A stretch of DNA of 64,000 nucleotides from Himantopus leucocephalus (Eukaryota; Chordata; Aves; Charadriiformes; Recurvirostridae), in NCBI GenBank assembly GCA_003993805.1, contig RSEF01000001.1, positions 150,017,795 through 150,081,794 of the forward strand, written 5' to 3'. Shown here one piece after another: positions 12,601 through 24,390 of this stretch; position 1 is the first letter of the stretch, and every line of letters begins with the position of its first letter. The translations under genes and the position numbers were made by a program. The notes beneath the pieces were generated by a model. It was not told the DNA's origin. It did no database searches and saw nothing but the letters and a program-made list of their open reading frames with translations.

Positions 12601-13015
12601 TTTCATCACGGCAGTGGAGATTGGGCACCACAAGTACAAAGGTCTGTTGATTTACAGCTACAGGGAACAAGGTCCTACACAAGAGCTAGAACAGCCTTTG
12701 AAGTGTTCCTTGATAATATGCTTCAGCTCTGTTTCATGCCTGAGATATGCATCCATGAAAATTTTTCCTCATAGGTGGACTCACATTCTCACTTATGTTT
12801 GGACTGACCTGAGGAGGAAAGAACAGCAGTACTGGGTTAACAGGCAACATTGACTCAAACTGGATGGCCTGTAATCTTCCAAAGATATATCAGAAGGTCT
12901 TGCAAGCTCACCCACTGCTTTCCCAGCTACATGTCTTGGCTTTAGCATGCAGCTGTAAAACCCTGTGCACATTGCACATTTCTGGGAAACATCACTTGTC
13001 ACCGTGTCCAGAGCT
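9640..13015. other. AT-rich unique non-coding stretch
   Basis: No gene is seen. It contains a modestly GC-rich patch near 10430-10590 with a handful of CpGs, an A12 run near 11676-11687 and one CTCF-like word at 12073-12087. Open frames of up to about 87 codons show no domain. Confidence 0.55.
12073..12087 (-). promoter_or_regulatory. CTCF-like motif
   Basis: The minus strand reads CACGCTAGATGGCAC, which matches the core AGRKGGCRS of the vertebrate CTCF consensus and the S-Y positions before it, but not all of the upstream CCA. A motif match alone predicts occupancy poorly. Confidence 0.3.
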
Positions 13016-13410
13016 TAAAGGAGACCTGTGGGGCCGGTGTGCAAGGGGGCCTGCTGCTGCCTGCTGCAGCAAGACCTCTCCTGGGCAAGGTGGGAGCTGG
13101 ATGGTCTCCACCTGGCATTGTCCCCCTTCAAACTTCAGCCAACTAAAGCAAAAACAAACCAGGGACGCTCAGAAATGGTGGAGCCGAGCAGTTTTTCTGC
13201 TTTGAGAAGCACACCGATCCCCCATCAGGACTTTCAAGGCACCTGGGTGCCATGGTACAGCTTGGCAGGGTCAGGCACACCCCACCAGTCCCCCCCCGGA
13301 GCTCCTGACCACTACTGGCACAGTCTGCTGGCTGCCTACTAACGCAGAGAGGTTTTACCTGGAGGGCGCAGGCCAGGCAAGTTGGGCTCTGGACGTCTGG
13401 GCAGGTCCTT
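13016..13410. other. GC-rich patch of unknown nature
   Basis: GC content rises clearly above the surroundings (for example GGGGCCGGTGTGCAAGGGGG near 13031 and a C8 run near 13292), and two overlapping plus-strand frames of 104 and 113 codons are open. The frames overlap each other, begin in different phases and encode low-complexity, Ser/Pro/Trp-containing sequence with no motif I recognise. CpG is not enriched as in an island. It could be an unrecognised repeat or a decayed GC-rich segment. Confidence 0.3.
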
Positions 13411-16400
13411 ACCCATCACTTCAGCTCTTGGGAAGTAGGAATTTCAGAGCAGCTTCAGGACTTTATTACATGTTGTTGTAAAAAAAGTAAGTGCTGAGGA
13501 GATTAGAAACTAGATGTACACCTGAAAAAGCCAAATAAGGAGGACGTGAGCTCCCCATATGGATTGGTATCCACAGTTGCAGGAATGCTGGTGTTGACTT
13601 TTTTGAGAACAACTTTTCAAAGAACCGAGTCCAAAATATAACACAGCTTGGTTTTCTCCTTTCTTTCACAGGGTTGGTTAATTACACATTAATGAGGGTA
13701 CTGCATCCCTTAAAAAGCAAAATAGTTATATGTGTAATTCCTATAGGTAACTCAGCTGCCATGTGACTAGGTTGCAACAGAAGGTACGGCGTTTTCCCCA
13801 GGCATATTGCAAACCAAGGCTCCTTTAGAATATTCTCTGTACTTTGCAGACAACCCATTTTAACCAATATGATATACCTCTGTATACACACCTGAATCCA
13901 CGTCAGAAAACAAATTGCTGCTCCTTTGACTTCAGTGGAGACAGTATTGCACCCACACTTTCACACTTCCAAGAACAATGAATAAATACACCAACACGGA
14001 AGCCTGATAACAATTTTAAACATTCTCATCTTCAATACTTTCCTAAATGTTTCTTGATTCTCTGCAAACTTCCGTTCTGTGTTTACTCTCCTCCTGTCTA
14101 CAGATATTCTCTCTAAATGAGAGGTTGATAGACTATTTATTCAGAACGAGCTTCTATGGTTAAACAAAATTATTACTTTGAATGTTTCAATTGTAAAGAT
14201 TCTGACAGAATAAGAACTTTTAAAACTAGGCATGAAATGAAGAGATGTGCACCGAAGGACAAGGTTTTAGCAAATCCAAATGCTAGGCAAACACCTGCAA
14301 AATTAAGGAAACAATTTATATCAAATATTTTACTTGTGTAATGGCTCAATGGAAAGCCAGGTATTTTTATGCTTTATGCTTCCTGCTGTCAGCTTAAGTG
14401 CAGCAGCAAAATCATTTGGGGGATTTTTTTCGATCCAGATGATGTAAAGGTCTTTGGAGGAAGCATAGAAAAAAAAAACCCTACACATTTTTTCTCTTTG
14501 TCTAAAGAGACAGGTATGTAACTTCTATATCAGACACTGTCAAGATTAAAACATGTTTAGAATTTAAATTACTTCTATATTTAATATTGATAAATCTAGT
14601 TTACAGCATTTCTGCTCCTTCTTTAACCTAGAGACAGGATTAATATTCATGGGATTACTTCTGGTGATGTGCAAGCAATTCCATAAGTCAAATTCACTCA
14701 ATCTGTATTTGCATGGAACATTTACCTTTTTCATAATATCTTTAATTTTGTCAACACTGAAAGTAGATCATGACTTTGTTTTTAAGGTTGGTAAAAAAAA
14801 ATCCTCAAACTGTTTTGAAGTTTAGCAGGGTGCTATGCTTCCTCCCCACTCTCCCCCTCTCCCCTCCCCCCGGCTTTCCCCCTCGAAAGTAACAAAAAAG
14901 CTCCAACCAAAGACAACAATAATGTTGTTCTGTCCTGGCAAGAAAATTCTTGGCATCTACTAACTTTTGAAGTTGTAGCACTACCTGCTTTATTTCTGTG
15001 GTGGTAATGGTAAACAGAGATGACACCAGTCACATTCCTTTGTGACTTAATGCAAATGCTCCTGGCCAAAATTAAGGAGTTTTATTAGATTAATTTTTTA
15101 GTTTATACTGAAATATTTTAAAAGATAATTTTGTTAAAAAGGTCTAGACCATTTCTGTTGTTCAATTATTAGGTAAATGGCTTGCTATGTTCCATCTCTG
15201 CTAGCTGTCACTGGGGGTAGCTTAGCAAATGGTGATTCAGCCTTTGGTCAGAAGCTCATTGTACTGAGCCTGCTCCAGATGTCATAAATACATCTTGTTG
15301 GGATGTTTTATTTCTCTCACTTCCCTGCAGGCAGCCCAGACTGGAATGGATTTCTGTATTTTTATTTTGGGACTGTTTTTGCTGGAAGGCCTACAAAAAA
15401 AATCAGGCTTTGCATTTTGAGAGAGCTGAAGTTGCACACCATGTACATCTTACTTTAGCTATTGAGTTGATTTATGCTCAGAAATATCTGAAGTAGTCTC
15501 CCTCCAATACCCTTCAGATACTGAGATATTTTCTTTCCCTGTCTTGTCCAGCTGCAAATGAGACCAGTTTGGATAAGCATCTGCCTTAGATTTTTGCTAC
15601 TAAATTTTTATTATTTTTTTGTATGAACAGTTCTACTGAGGCTGCCTGGAGAGTATTTTAAGACCCTTTACTGTAGCTAAAGGTATCAATTCTGTCCAAT
15701 GTAATTATCTCTGTAAATGCCACTGTATCCACTGCAAAAAACCACCCCCACAAACCTGGTTTATTTACTGTAAGGGTTCTTTCAATAGAATATACTCATT
15801 AGAATATTCCTATCACATCTCCTAGGAGGTGTCTACAGCCTCCAGCTGGGTATAGCATAAAGAGATCCCTCTGAATGGACTGATGTACTCGGATATACCA
15901 ATCAAACAACACAGCATCAAGTAGAGTCCTCACTGGGATTCAGAAAGCAATACAGTTACATCACTATGGTGCTGTGTCTATAGTAATTAGTCACAGCATA
16001 GAACTGGGTTTACGAACCTTTGCATAGTGCTGTGGGGGGGCTGGGGCTGTTGTATGGGCTGGCGTTAGCTCTGCACCACCACTGTCTGGGCAGCATCCCT
16101 GCTGCGCTCCTTCGCCTACCAGGGACCTGCCCTGGCAGTGCAGGGTTGCTCTCAGGTGCTTGCTGGCTCGTGAAACCAACCGCAAAAGTCAGGGCCTAAT
16201 CCTGTTCTGGGAATTCTCTACTCATTTTCCCACATGGATGGGTGGGACAGAGATACCTGCTCTGCCGTATAGCAGCTTTGAGTTGCTAGCACATTCAGCG
16301 GTGTAAGACAAGTCCAATGTAAACTGCACTTAAAAGTGAGAAAATTCAGAAATGGCTCCACCTCAGGATAGCTTTATTAATCCAATGTCTTCAGCTAGAG

Positions 16401-16744
16401 CTCTCTAAATATAATTTAGCCACAAGCCGAGCCAGAGCCCTTGGTTTGCATTTTCTGGTGCAATTTTTGTCTTGCTTTTTATGAAAACATACCCATTAAG
16501 ACCTTATTTTATCCCTTGCTTCCCACTGGTGGTATCAAAGGAGGGTAGAGCCTTAGTACATGATCCTCTCCTTTTCTAGCATGCTTCATAAGAAAGTCAA
16601 CAGACAGCATCTAAATCATCCTCAAACATTGCTAAAGCAAGTTAAATTAAGTAGAGACGTGTCCATCTCCAAGACATTGCTTCAGATTCTCTTCAGATGA
16701 AAATAAGCATCTGTTTCAATTCTCATTAAAAACATTAGAAAGTG
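13411..16744. other. AT-rich unique non-coding stretch
   Basis: No gene or firm repeat is seen. There is a C-rich tract near 14841-14883, an octamer ATTTGCAT at 14707-14714, and a pyrimidine tract ending in CAG near 15330 that looks like a splice acceptor but opens no convincing exon. A small GC-rich patch lies at 16030-16190. Confidence 0.55.
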
Positions 16745-16877
16745 GAAGCAGCTACTGTAAGAAAGAAGAAATTAAAACAAATTCAGATTCTTCAGAACAA
16801 GGTGATCATGNGAAGCAACTACTGTAAAAAAGAAGAAATTAAAACAAATTCAGATTCTTCAGAACAAGGGGATCATC
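16745..16877. repeat. Direct duplication of 66 bp joined by one N (probable assembly artefact)
   Basis: The 66 bases at 16745-16810 recur at 16812-16877 with about four substitutions, and the only thing between them is a single N at 16811. An exact junction at an N is what an unmerged overlap between two contig ends looks like. The substitutions would then be allelic differences. Confidence 0.8.
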
Positions 16878-18095
16878 TCAGAAATACCTATGTGTGACAT
16901 TAGGAGTGCAGCAGAGTGTGAGAGAGAAAGGATATACTTTTATTTCTTTTTCCTAGTCATGTGGTGAACACCACAATGACACTTCATATGCAAACATACC
17001 TTCTATGGCTTATTTTTTTACACTGTGACAGCATACAGGCAGCACAGCCCGATATGCGTATTAGGCGTATGTAGAGAAAAGCCCATTTTCTTAAGAGAAA
17101 TGTGATGACTTGTCTCTCTCATGCAGGAAAGTAATCTTGAACATCTGCAAATGGTTCTTTGAACTGCAGCAAGAGGAGGGAAGAGACAATCGTTAAAGAG
17201 GTAACATTTGTTTGACCCTGAGACATGGGTGGAAGTATGGAACAAACTTGAGCTTGGCAACTAACAATTTACATTCACGAGCTCATAACTTATTTTGGGG
17301 TGAGTCAGATGCTATAACATCCTCCATGATGGCTTTATTACTGTCCTGTGCAGCTTTCTGAACAAAAACTATCACCCTGTCATTTTCTCCATCTGTGCTT
17401 AAATATAATACTATTAATGTCTTGTATGGGTAAACTTGAGGGTTTTTTTTAAACTGTTGAAAATTAAAATTAAATATTAATCTTACAAAGTTGGGTGTTT
17501 CTTTCTAAGTTTCTCTTTAAAACTATTTCTTTGTATGCCTGCTTAACTTGGGAGGGCAACCGAGACTGACATTTATGGTAACTAATGCAAACATTTCTTC
17601 TATATGATATAATTAGACTCTGGTGCCAACTTTTCTTATGCTGACAACATTGTGCCAGCTCCTCTAAACAAACCTTTTCATAACAAATATAAAGATAACA
17701 CGTACAAATGAATTAAGTGGCTCAGCTCCTGAATGCATCGGAGCCATAGCTGTTACTTGATGCGCCATAGCTTATAACGTGTTATATTCTGAAACAGCCA
17801 AAAAAAGCTAGAAGGTATTAGGGAAGTGCTTCAAGGAGGGGCAAGACTTCAGATTCTTAAGCTGGGGCTTGGTAAGCTCGGAGGGAGATGCTCTGGGGGT
17901 GGGTGGCCCAGAAGAACTGAGTTCTGTGTGACTCCAGGACACAGCACAACGTGGACTGGCTGCACTCATCATCCTGGTCACCTGCAATCTGCTTCAGCCT
18001 CAGTCTTATCAACAGAGGAGTGAGATCTAGTTTGCTGGTGCACAGATGCGCATCAGAAAGGTATGTTTCTATGCAGGTTTCTACCTTATTACATA
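16878..18095. other. AT-rich unique non-coding stretch
   Basis: No gene is seen. The part at 17560-17790 lacks repeats and has mixed homeodomain-type words, but nothing decisive. Confidence 0.5.
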
Positions 18096-18348
18096 GCGCA
18101 ATCATACCGTGTGTTTGTGGCTAAGTGGTTTTAGGGGCTGATGCAGCCTTAAGACTAGAAGACTTAGAGAATATTAGCATAGAGGTATATTATATATAGG
18201 TATATTGCAGTTACAGGTAAGCCTAAAATAAGCATGTCNGCGCAATCATACCGTGTGTTTGTGGCTAAGTGGTTTTAGGGGCTAGAAGACTTAGAGAATA
18301 TTAGCATAGAGGTATATTACAGTTAGGTAAGCCTAAAATAAGCATGTC
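18096..18348. repeat. Direct duplication (143 and 109 bp) joined by one N (probable assembly artefact)
   Basis: The sequence at 18096-18238 recurs at 18240-18348 across a single N at 18239. The two copies differ by internal indels (a GATGCAGCCTTAA-type insertion and a TATATATAGG-type insertion in the first copy) but start and end at the same words. This fits two haplotypes placed in tandem rather than a biological duplication. Confidence 0.75.
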
Positions 18349-18884
18349 GTAGCCAGTTCCTCCATTTGCATAACTGCCAGCATACAAGTCTTCTCTGAAA
18401 TGACTGGTTTGTAAATCGTGTTTTTAACCTTCGTTTTCCTAAGTCTTTGAATTCTAGAAGTGGCATGCATTTATTACTTTCTTTTTCCCCTGCTGATTCT
18501 GTACAATTCTAAAGCATGAAATAATACAGACATTCTTTCTTTNTTTTTTTTTTTTTTTTTTATTCCAAAGTATCTAGTGTAAACGAAGCGTAAAGTTTTC
18601 TTCATGCAAATTATTCTGGTTTTGTCTTTTGGAAAATAGGTAGAAGCACACTTTTCTGAGTATGTTTTTGTCTTGTTACTGTCAGCATCCAAGAAACCCC
18701 ATTAAAGTGACTTCAGAAATTTATCCCTAATCTTTAATAATGTGTTTTCTCCAAATTTTTATTATCTTTTTTACTTCACAGTAGCAGCTGAATTAAACCA
18801 GATTATCTTGGAATCGATGAAAGTTTTTATCAATTAACTAGATAATGACAGTTTACATTCTAAATTTACAAACAGCATCAAAAT
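18349..18884. other. AT-rich unique non-coding stretch
   Basis: No gene is seen. There is an octamer ATTTGCAT at 18364-18371 and a T-rich run interrupted by a single N at 18543. Confidence 0.5.
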
Positions 18885-19165
18885 GGAAGGAGCTAACGGC
18901 AGCTCAGTAGACAGAACTAATGTTCAGAGTAACCTTTACAAACGGAAAAAGGAAAAAAAAAGAGATGCTATTTAATAAACATAAAATTTCACATTTAGGC
19001 AGGAATAGCCATCTGCACTGAAACACTAAGTAGCTGGCTGGGGAACAGTTGTGCACAGAAAGCTCTAGGTGTCATAGGGGATCACAGCCAATAAGGAGGT
19101 GAATCAGCTGAGTGATGGCTTTCTGCTGCAACATGTACGACATGTAAAAAAACAAATAGTCCGTA
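18885..19165 (+). mobile_element. Ancient CR1/L3-like LINE fragment (RT region)
   Basis: The order of words follows the RT-domain segment of old amniote CR1/L3 elements: a GGAC/GACAGAAC-type stretch followed by CAGAGTAACCTTTACAAA, then TTCACATTTAGGCAGGAAT, then CATAGGGGATCACAGC. These correspond to the protein region from the RDLDRL-like helix through the LHLGRN motif to LGVIVDH. The copy is highly diverged, has frameshifts and encodes nothing intact. It is much older than the other CR1 copies in the window except the one at 60 kb. The boundaries are approximate. Confidence 0.6.
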
Positions 19166-22100
19166 AAACGTATTTTCACTCTATTGAGCACAGATAAAGA
19201 GGGTTGGTTTTTTTTTGTGATTCCAGGTTTTGATTTTTAGCTTTAAGTAATTTAATCCAAATTCTTCTTCCCTTCACACCTGCCAGAAACCTGGCCTCAC
19301 CAACCACTGTACGGGTGGCTTCAGTAACTGATGTACTGTGATCCCTGAATGACCACTGAGCTTCAGGCAGCCTCTTTACCTTCAGTTACAGCCCTCCCCT
19401 TACCCCAAAACATGATGATGACCTCGCGAGATTCATATGAGCTTTCTTTTTCTCACATTTGGTTTATCAAAAACCTGATTTGGCTGACACTGTTACGGAA
19501 TAACAAAAGGTCAGGGGTTAAAGTCATGGCCATTTTCCATTGACGTAAATTCGGCCAGGATTTCACCCAGGGATATAAAGCGATTAATCACATGTCACAC
19601 GGCAGCACAAAGCTGTTATGAAACCCAGACTCTCCGACCTGTGATCTGTCTGATCGCATGGCCATTCTCCCACATTCTGGCAACCTGTATCAGAAGAACC
19701 TCCAGACTGAAGCAGCAGTGCAGAACAGGAAGATTTTACAATAGCTCCATAAATAGAGCATTTGAGTCTCTCTTCTCACTCCATAAGGTAAAGTTTGGAG
19801 CATCCTGGATTAGACAGCTATGTCCAAGAGTGAAAGGCTGAAAGGAAATGGAACACATATGCTGATGAGCACAGTGGAACACTAGGAGTTCAGAGAGAAA
19901 TCTGAAAATGATGGAAGGTTCCCAGTGTCCAGCTCTTAAAACATTCCAGGTACAGAGAGAGCATGAGGAAAGCCGCAGAGATGTGATTAGAAAGAGCAGG
20001 AAGGAGCATCCAGGCAGGATGAGTCAGCGGGGCTTGGGCATGCAGTAGTTGGCATAAACAGGCTCCGAAATGCAATCAGGAGCACAGCGGCACAACACCT
20101 TGAAAGCAAGGTTAGGAAGGTGAAATGAGGACAGATGCCTGTAGCTGGGCCAGGTTGAGGTCTCGGAGCTTTATTCTGAGCTGAAGTCAAGACAAACAAG
20201 AACCCTTTCGTGGCATTCAGGACTGTGATATACATCCCTACTTTGTTGCTTCATTATGCAGCTGTGTAAAGATAATTGAGAGAGCTATGCTAGATTTTTC
20301 ATCAACAAGCAATAAAATGTGATAAATATGTTACATGGAATGGCAAATGTTAGAATTAATAAGCTGAAATGTTGACGAATTACTGTTTATATACTTGACA
20401 TGTAATAATTGCTTCATTTATCATCTGAATCTGGAAAACTTAAATAGCAGGCATTTATAATTAATTTTCTCCCCTTGCAAACTGCAATTCATTCCACACT
20501 CAAAGGAGTCAGTGTTAATTTCTTTTCTACCAGCCACAGGCCATAAGTTAATGCATTAAAAAAATCAGAACATTTAAAATAACAGTCTAATTAAATTATA
20601 TCCTCTACTGTTGGAGAAAAACACATGATTCTTCAGGAGATAATCAGTCACCACAGTAAACACCATTTAGTTCTTCTCACAAATCTGCGTCTACCCACTG
20701 GCAATCTTAGACTGTCAAGATGAAGAATTCACTTTGCTGAACAGATGAAGGATATTGACTTCAGCCTCATTAGCAACTTCAAATGAGAATGACAATGGGA
20801 GTTCATTAAATAATAATATTTTTCCATATACTGAGTTTCCTTCATCATGCAGAAGAATATGCTTTACGCAGAGTCTGACAAAGCCCACATTTCTGATGTG
20901 TGCTTTCTCGTTGATCAGCTCGATAATGCCCTTTCCTTAGGGTCTTTCCTGTTTGAGCAGCAAAGGCTTGCTACTGCCTCGCTGAAACCAGTAAGACAGA
21001 TGGTGCTCACCTCAGGTCAGAATTCTGGAATTGCCTAGCTCCAGGCTGGATCCATCGAAGTCCCTGGGAATATCTGAGGACTTCTAGGAGGACCATGTCA
21101 ATCGAAGTGGCTACGCACAACATACTCTTCACAAACAGTGGTTGCTGTCCCATGGAGTGGAGTGGAAGAGTCCCATTAAAGACCTGTGGGCTTTTAGTCA
21201 TACAGTTTTGCTAGTCAAAGAACGGCCGAATAGGTATAAGAGATCCACTTACTATATACAGCTGGGAATAACTGTCAGAGAAAGGCTGTTACTAGACTAG
21301 CTACTTTTCCACAGCAAAATGAACTCAGGTCTCCCACCCATTTGACTATGCATAGTCACTTAAGCTATGTGTGTGGTGCCTGTCAACATCATCCATGTAG
21401 CTACTCCAAGGGCTATTTTATTATAGAATTGTTACAGCTGAAAAATAATTAAGTTGGGTTTTTTTTTCAGCTGGTAGGCATTCTCACGTCATAAATATCA
21501 ATAAGTTCTGGCAAGAGATTGAGTATCTCATGTTAAAAAACTCACCTCAGTATAATCTACTTTTAATGATGCTTTTCCATCCAAGTACTAGCAAGAATCT
21601 TGAAATACTAAGGATAAGAATATTTCACAAGATGAAAATAATGAACACTTCCTTGTCTACGGCCACTACCAATTAGTTCTCAGTTCTATGTTAAGAATTC
21701 AAGTATTTTTAATTTCAAGATCTGTGGGGCAAAAGAGCATGTGACTTCTCTTACTGCTCCCTACCCCAATTAGTAACTTAATTCCATGTACAGAGAACTA
21801 AGTAGAACTGACAGACTACAGTTTCTCCCGCATTCTTGCAATTTTCTGTTTCACAAGATACCATTGAGGTCAGGGGCTTTAGAAAAGGATGCAAACCCGA
21901 CTCTTTCAAGATGCATTCCAGCACCTTTCTCATGGAAACTAAGGAAGGTCATTCATTTATGCAGGTCATTCCGTAGTCTTCCCTTTGGTATTTAAACTTT
22001 CAAGAGAGTGCTCCAATACTTGCTGCCTCCAAGAAAAGGCAAACCACTCTCCAGCAAGCTGCAGCTGGAGGTGTATGTAATCCATAAAGTTCTGGCCCCT

Positions 22101-23894
22101 GCTCCCACAACTGTTTAGGCATCTTGCACTGAAAGGTCATGGGAAACAATCTACAGAAGCCTCTCGGAGGGCTTCACTGCTTTCTCTTCCCAGCAGAGCG
22201 CCTGTGCCAGGGGGCAGTTGGATCAGATTCCTTTGGTGCTCTCTTGCCCTGCCCGGCGGGGCAGTGCTGAGAGGAGGGGAATTCTCCCCTTCTTGGCAGC
22301 ACTGAGGGCGCTCACCTGGGACACAAGTCATGAGCATTTGAGCTCATTGTGGCTCAACCCAAATCAAGTTAAGACACTGCATTTAAAGGTGAGTGGCAGT
22401 AACTCCGCTTACAAGACTGCAGGAAAAAAAAGAGTAAGTCAGTTGTCTGCACTGAAAGGGTTATGTTCAGCATCTAAATCCCAGACATCATTTTAAGCAT
22501 GAAATCTAATTTTACATAAGTACCTTCTTGTATCCCTGACTTAGCTCTAGGGTTAAATGAGAGATAGTATGATAGTATTTCTTTGTAGCCAGCAGAGATG
22601 CCTTCTTCTCTCCCTGCCCCCTCCCTTAGCAGACTGACCATTGTCTGCAGCTGCAACTTTGGCCCCTGGAACTGAGCACCTCGGGGAAATGTGGTGCTCG
22701 GCACTGGCACATCTTTGTCCCTTTGCTGATCATGTCAAGTATCACCTATGGTTGTTTTAAGGAGTCAACATAACCTAGACTCACTAAATCTGAAGACACT
22801 GTATACCGTAGAAGGGAAGGTCAATCCAAATCCCTTTCTCATAACAAAAACGCTGGTTTCATATGAATAGACATCCTGATCATGCAGTTGACTGGACGTT
22901 CTTATTGCAGCTGGAATACCAGAGATTTTTGCCCAGTGGCTGTTTATAAATCTCCAGAAAAACAACAACCAAAATTTGTGACAGCTGAAGCAATGAACAA
23001 TTTCTCTAGTGTTATGCGGAAAATGAAACTATCAAGTCAAACTTCTAAATACACTTTATAATTCAGATATATTAGCAATATTTTTTTTAACAAATTGTAA
23101 CTGCATTATAACTACACTGCAATTACATTAATTGTATTGAAGTTAATGTGATTGTACTATAATGTGCATTTGTTTTCTTTCCTTAAACCCAAGTAATCAG
23201 GTGAACTAATTACAAAGAAGTGCTTGAGCTACAAGATAACCACTGTTTGCCGGCACAAGTCTAGCCATGTCCATCAGCTCAGCTAATTACAACTTGTCCT
23301 GTTCACTGCAGAAGAAGGTCTTCGGCCTTCTCCAATAAGCAGCATGAAAAATGCTGCAGACAGTAAGCTGGGAAATAGAGCAACATTTTAAAACATTGGA
23401 GTTCATATTGAGGGAGACGATGTTATCCCAATGTGGGAAAAATCACTTACCTTCATTACTGAAGATCCAGTTTCAAGTTTTTGTTCTCCTCTAGATACAG
23501 CAAGTACCTGAACTTATACATCCTTAATCATTTAAAGTTAGTTTAAATAAATAATGTTATTAATGGGATCTTTTGAGGTTATTTGAGGTCACCCTGTCAA
23601 GGTCTTCCGTATTGGACGAACAAAATTCTTGTGCAAATTGAGGCAACGCTTTAAGAAAACTTTTACCAAATCAAAATGTTTTTATTTTATCAAAAGGTAG
23701 CTTTTCCAGATTAAATAAACCCCCAGAATTACTAATATCATTGGCAACGCAGTGTTCCCACACTGAAGGCTAATATATTCTTCAGTTTTTGAAACTGAAC
23801 TTTGAGATAAAATCTATATAAGAATGGAGTTCTGCTGATCACTGACATCTAGCTATTTAATTTTAGCCCTGAGATCTGGAGGTAAAATTTCATC
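19166..23894. other. AT-rich unique non-coding stretch
   Basis: No gene is seen; open frames stay below about 92 codons with no domain. Notable items are a GC-richer patch with a CTCF-core-like word (22206-22217) and a short palindrome around 22276-22291, and an imperfect AT-rich hairpin at 23102-23168. The part at 20240-20530 is repeat-free with many homeodomain-type words. Confidence 0.5.
23102..23168. repeat. Imperfect AT-rich hairpin of about 67 nt
   Basis: The 5' half (TGCATTATA, then ATTACATTAA) pairs with the 3' half (TTAATGTGAT, then TATAATGTGCA) around an 11-nt loop, leaving bulges of about 5 and 1 nt. Size and shape are in the range of a small precursor RNA, but AT-rich DNA folds like this easily, and no known microRNA seed is recognised. 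Confidence 0.45.
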
Positions 23895-24109
23895 AGAACA
23901 CAGTTATTCAAAAAATAAAAGTAAAAATTTCTTTTTTCCGGGCTTATTTTAAATCGGTGGTGTGAAGTAACTAAGCAAAAGCAAGTTGAGACAGTAGCCA
24001 TNAGAACACAGTTATTCAAAAAATAAAAGTAAAAATTTCTTTTTTCTGGGCTTATTTTAAATCGGTGGTATGAAGTAACTAAGCAAAAGCAAGTTGAGAC
24101 AGTAGCCAC
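23895..24109. repeat. Direct duplication of 107 bp joined by one N (probable assembly artefact)
   Basis: The sequence at 23895-24001 recurs at 24003-24109 with about three substitutions, with a single N at 24002 exactly between the copies. As at the other sites, this fits overlapping contig ends that were not merged. Confidence 0.8.
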
Positions 24110-24277
24110 GGTCTCACTACTCACACTACTCTAGGTGTCTTCTTTTTTTCCCCATGAATCACTGTTTTGTTCTAACTCAGTTTTCCTTCTACATAATTTA
24201 TTCCTACTCCCTGTCCCCTCCCATCCTCAGATTTACTTCTCTTTCCTTTACTTTTAAATTCATAGTAACGTTGTTTT

Positions 24278-24316
24278 GGGGTGGGGGTGGGGGGTTGGTG
24301 TTTTTTTTTTTTTAAC
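24278..24316. repeat. G-rich tract followed by poly-T
   Basis: GGGGTGGGGGTGGGGGG at 24278-24294 is followed by TTGG and a T14 run. Three long G runs plus a GG give weak quadruplex potential. Confidence 0.6.
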
Positions 24317-24377
24317 TTAATAAAATGAGGCAATTAATATCAGTCTAAAAAAAGAATTAATTTGTCAGCTGCTAGCA

Positions 24378-24390
24378 GTTGCCAGGCAAC
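24378..24390. promoter_or_regulatory. Perfect palindromic RFX X-box motif
   Basis: GTTGCCAGGCAAC is two perfect inverted RFX half-sites with a 1-nt spacer, matching the X-box consensus GTNRCC-N(0-3)-RGYAAC. The surroundings (24330-24480) are repeat-free, with homeodomain-type TTAATT words. RFX factors act at ciliary and some neural genes; no such gene is visible here, so the site could be a distal element or chance. Confidence 0.4.

Noticed and set aside
12864..13342. Two overlapping plus-strand frames of 113 and 104 codons
   Set aside because: They overlap in different frames in a GC-rich patch, and neither shows a recognisable domain.
15305..15332. Splice-acceptor-like pyrimidine tract ending in CAG
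   Set aside because: No open exon with a donor follows; such tracts are frequent in this composition.
21424..21460. Short phrase resembling a CR1 3' end (ATAGAATTGTTACAGCTG)
   Set aside because: Too short and isolated to separate from chance.
22206..22291. CTCF-core-like CCAGGGGGCAG and a GGGGAATTCTCCCC palindrome
   Set aside because: The CTCF match lacks the upstream half of the consensus and the palindrome matches no motif well enough.
23849..24124. 91-codon frame containing an internal protein repeat
   Set aside because: The repeat is the N-bridged 107-bp duplication at 23895-24109, probably an assembly artefact.
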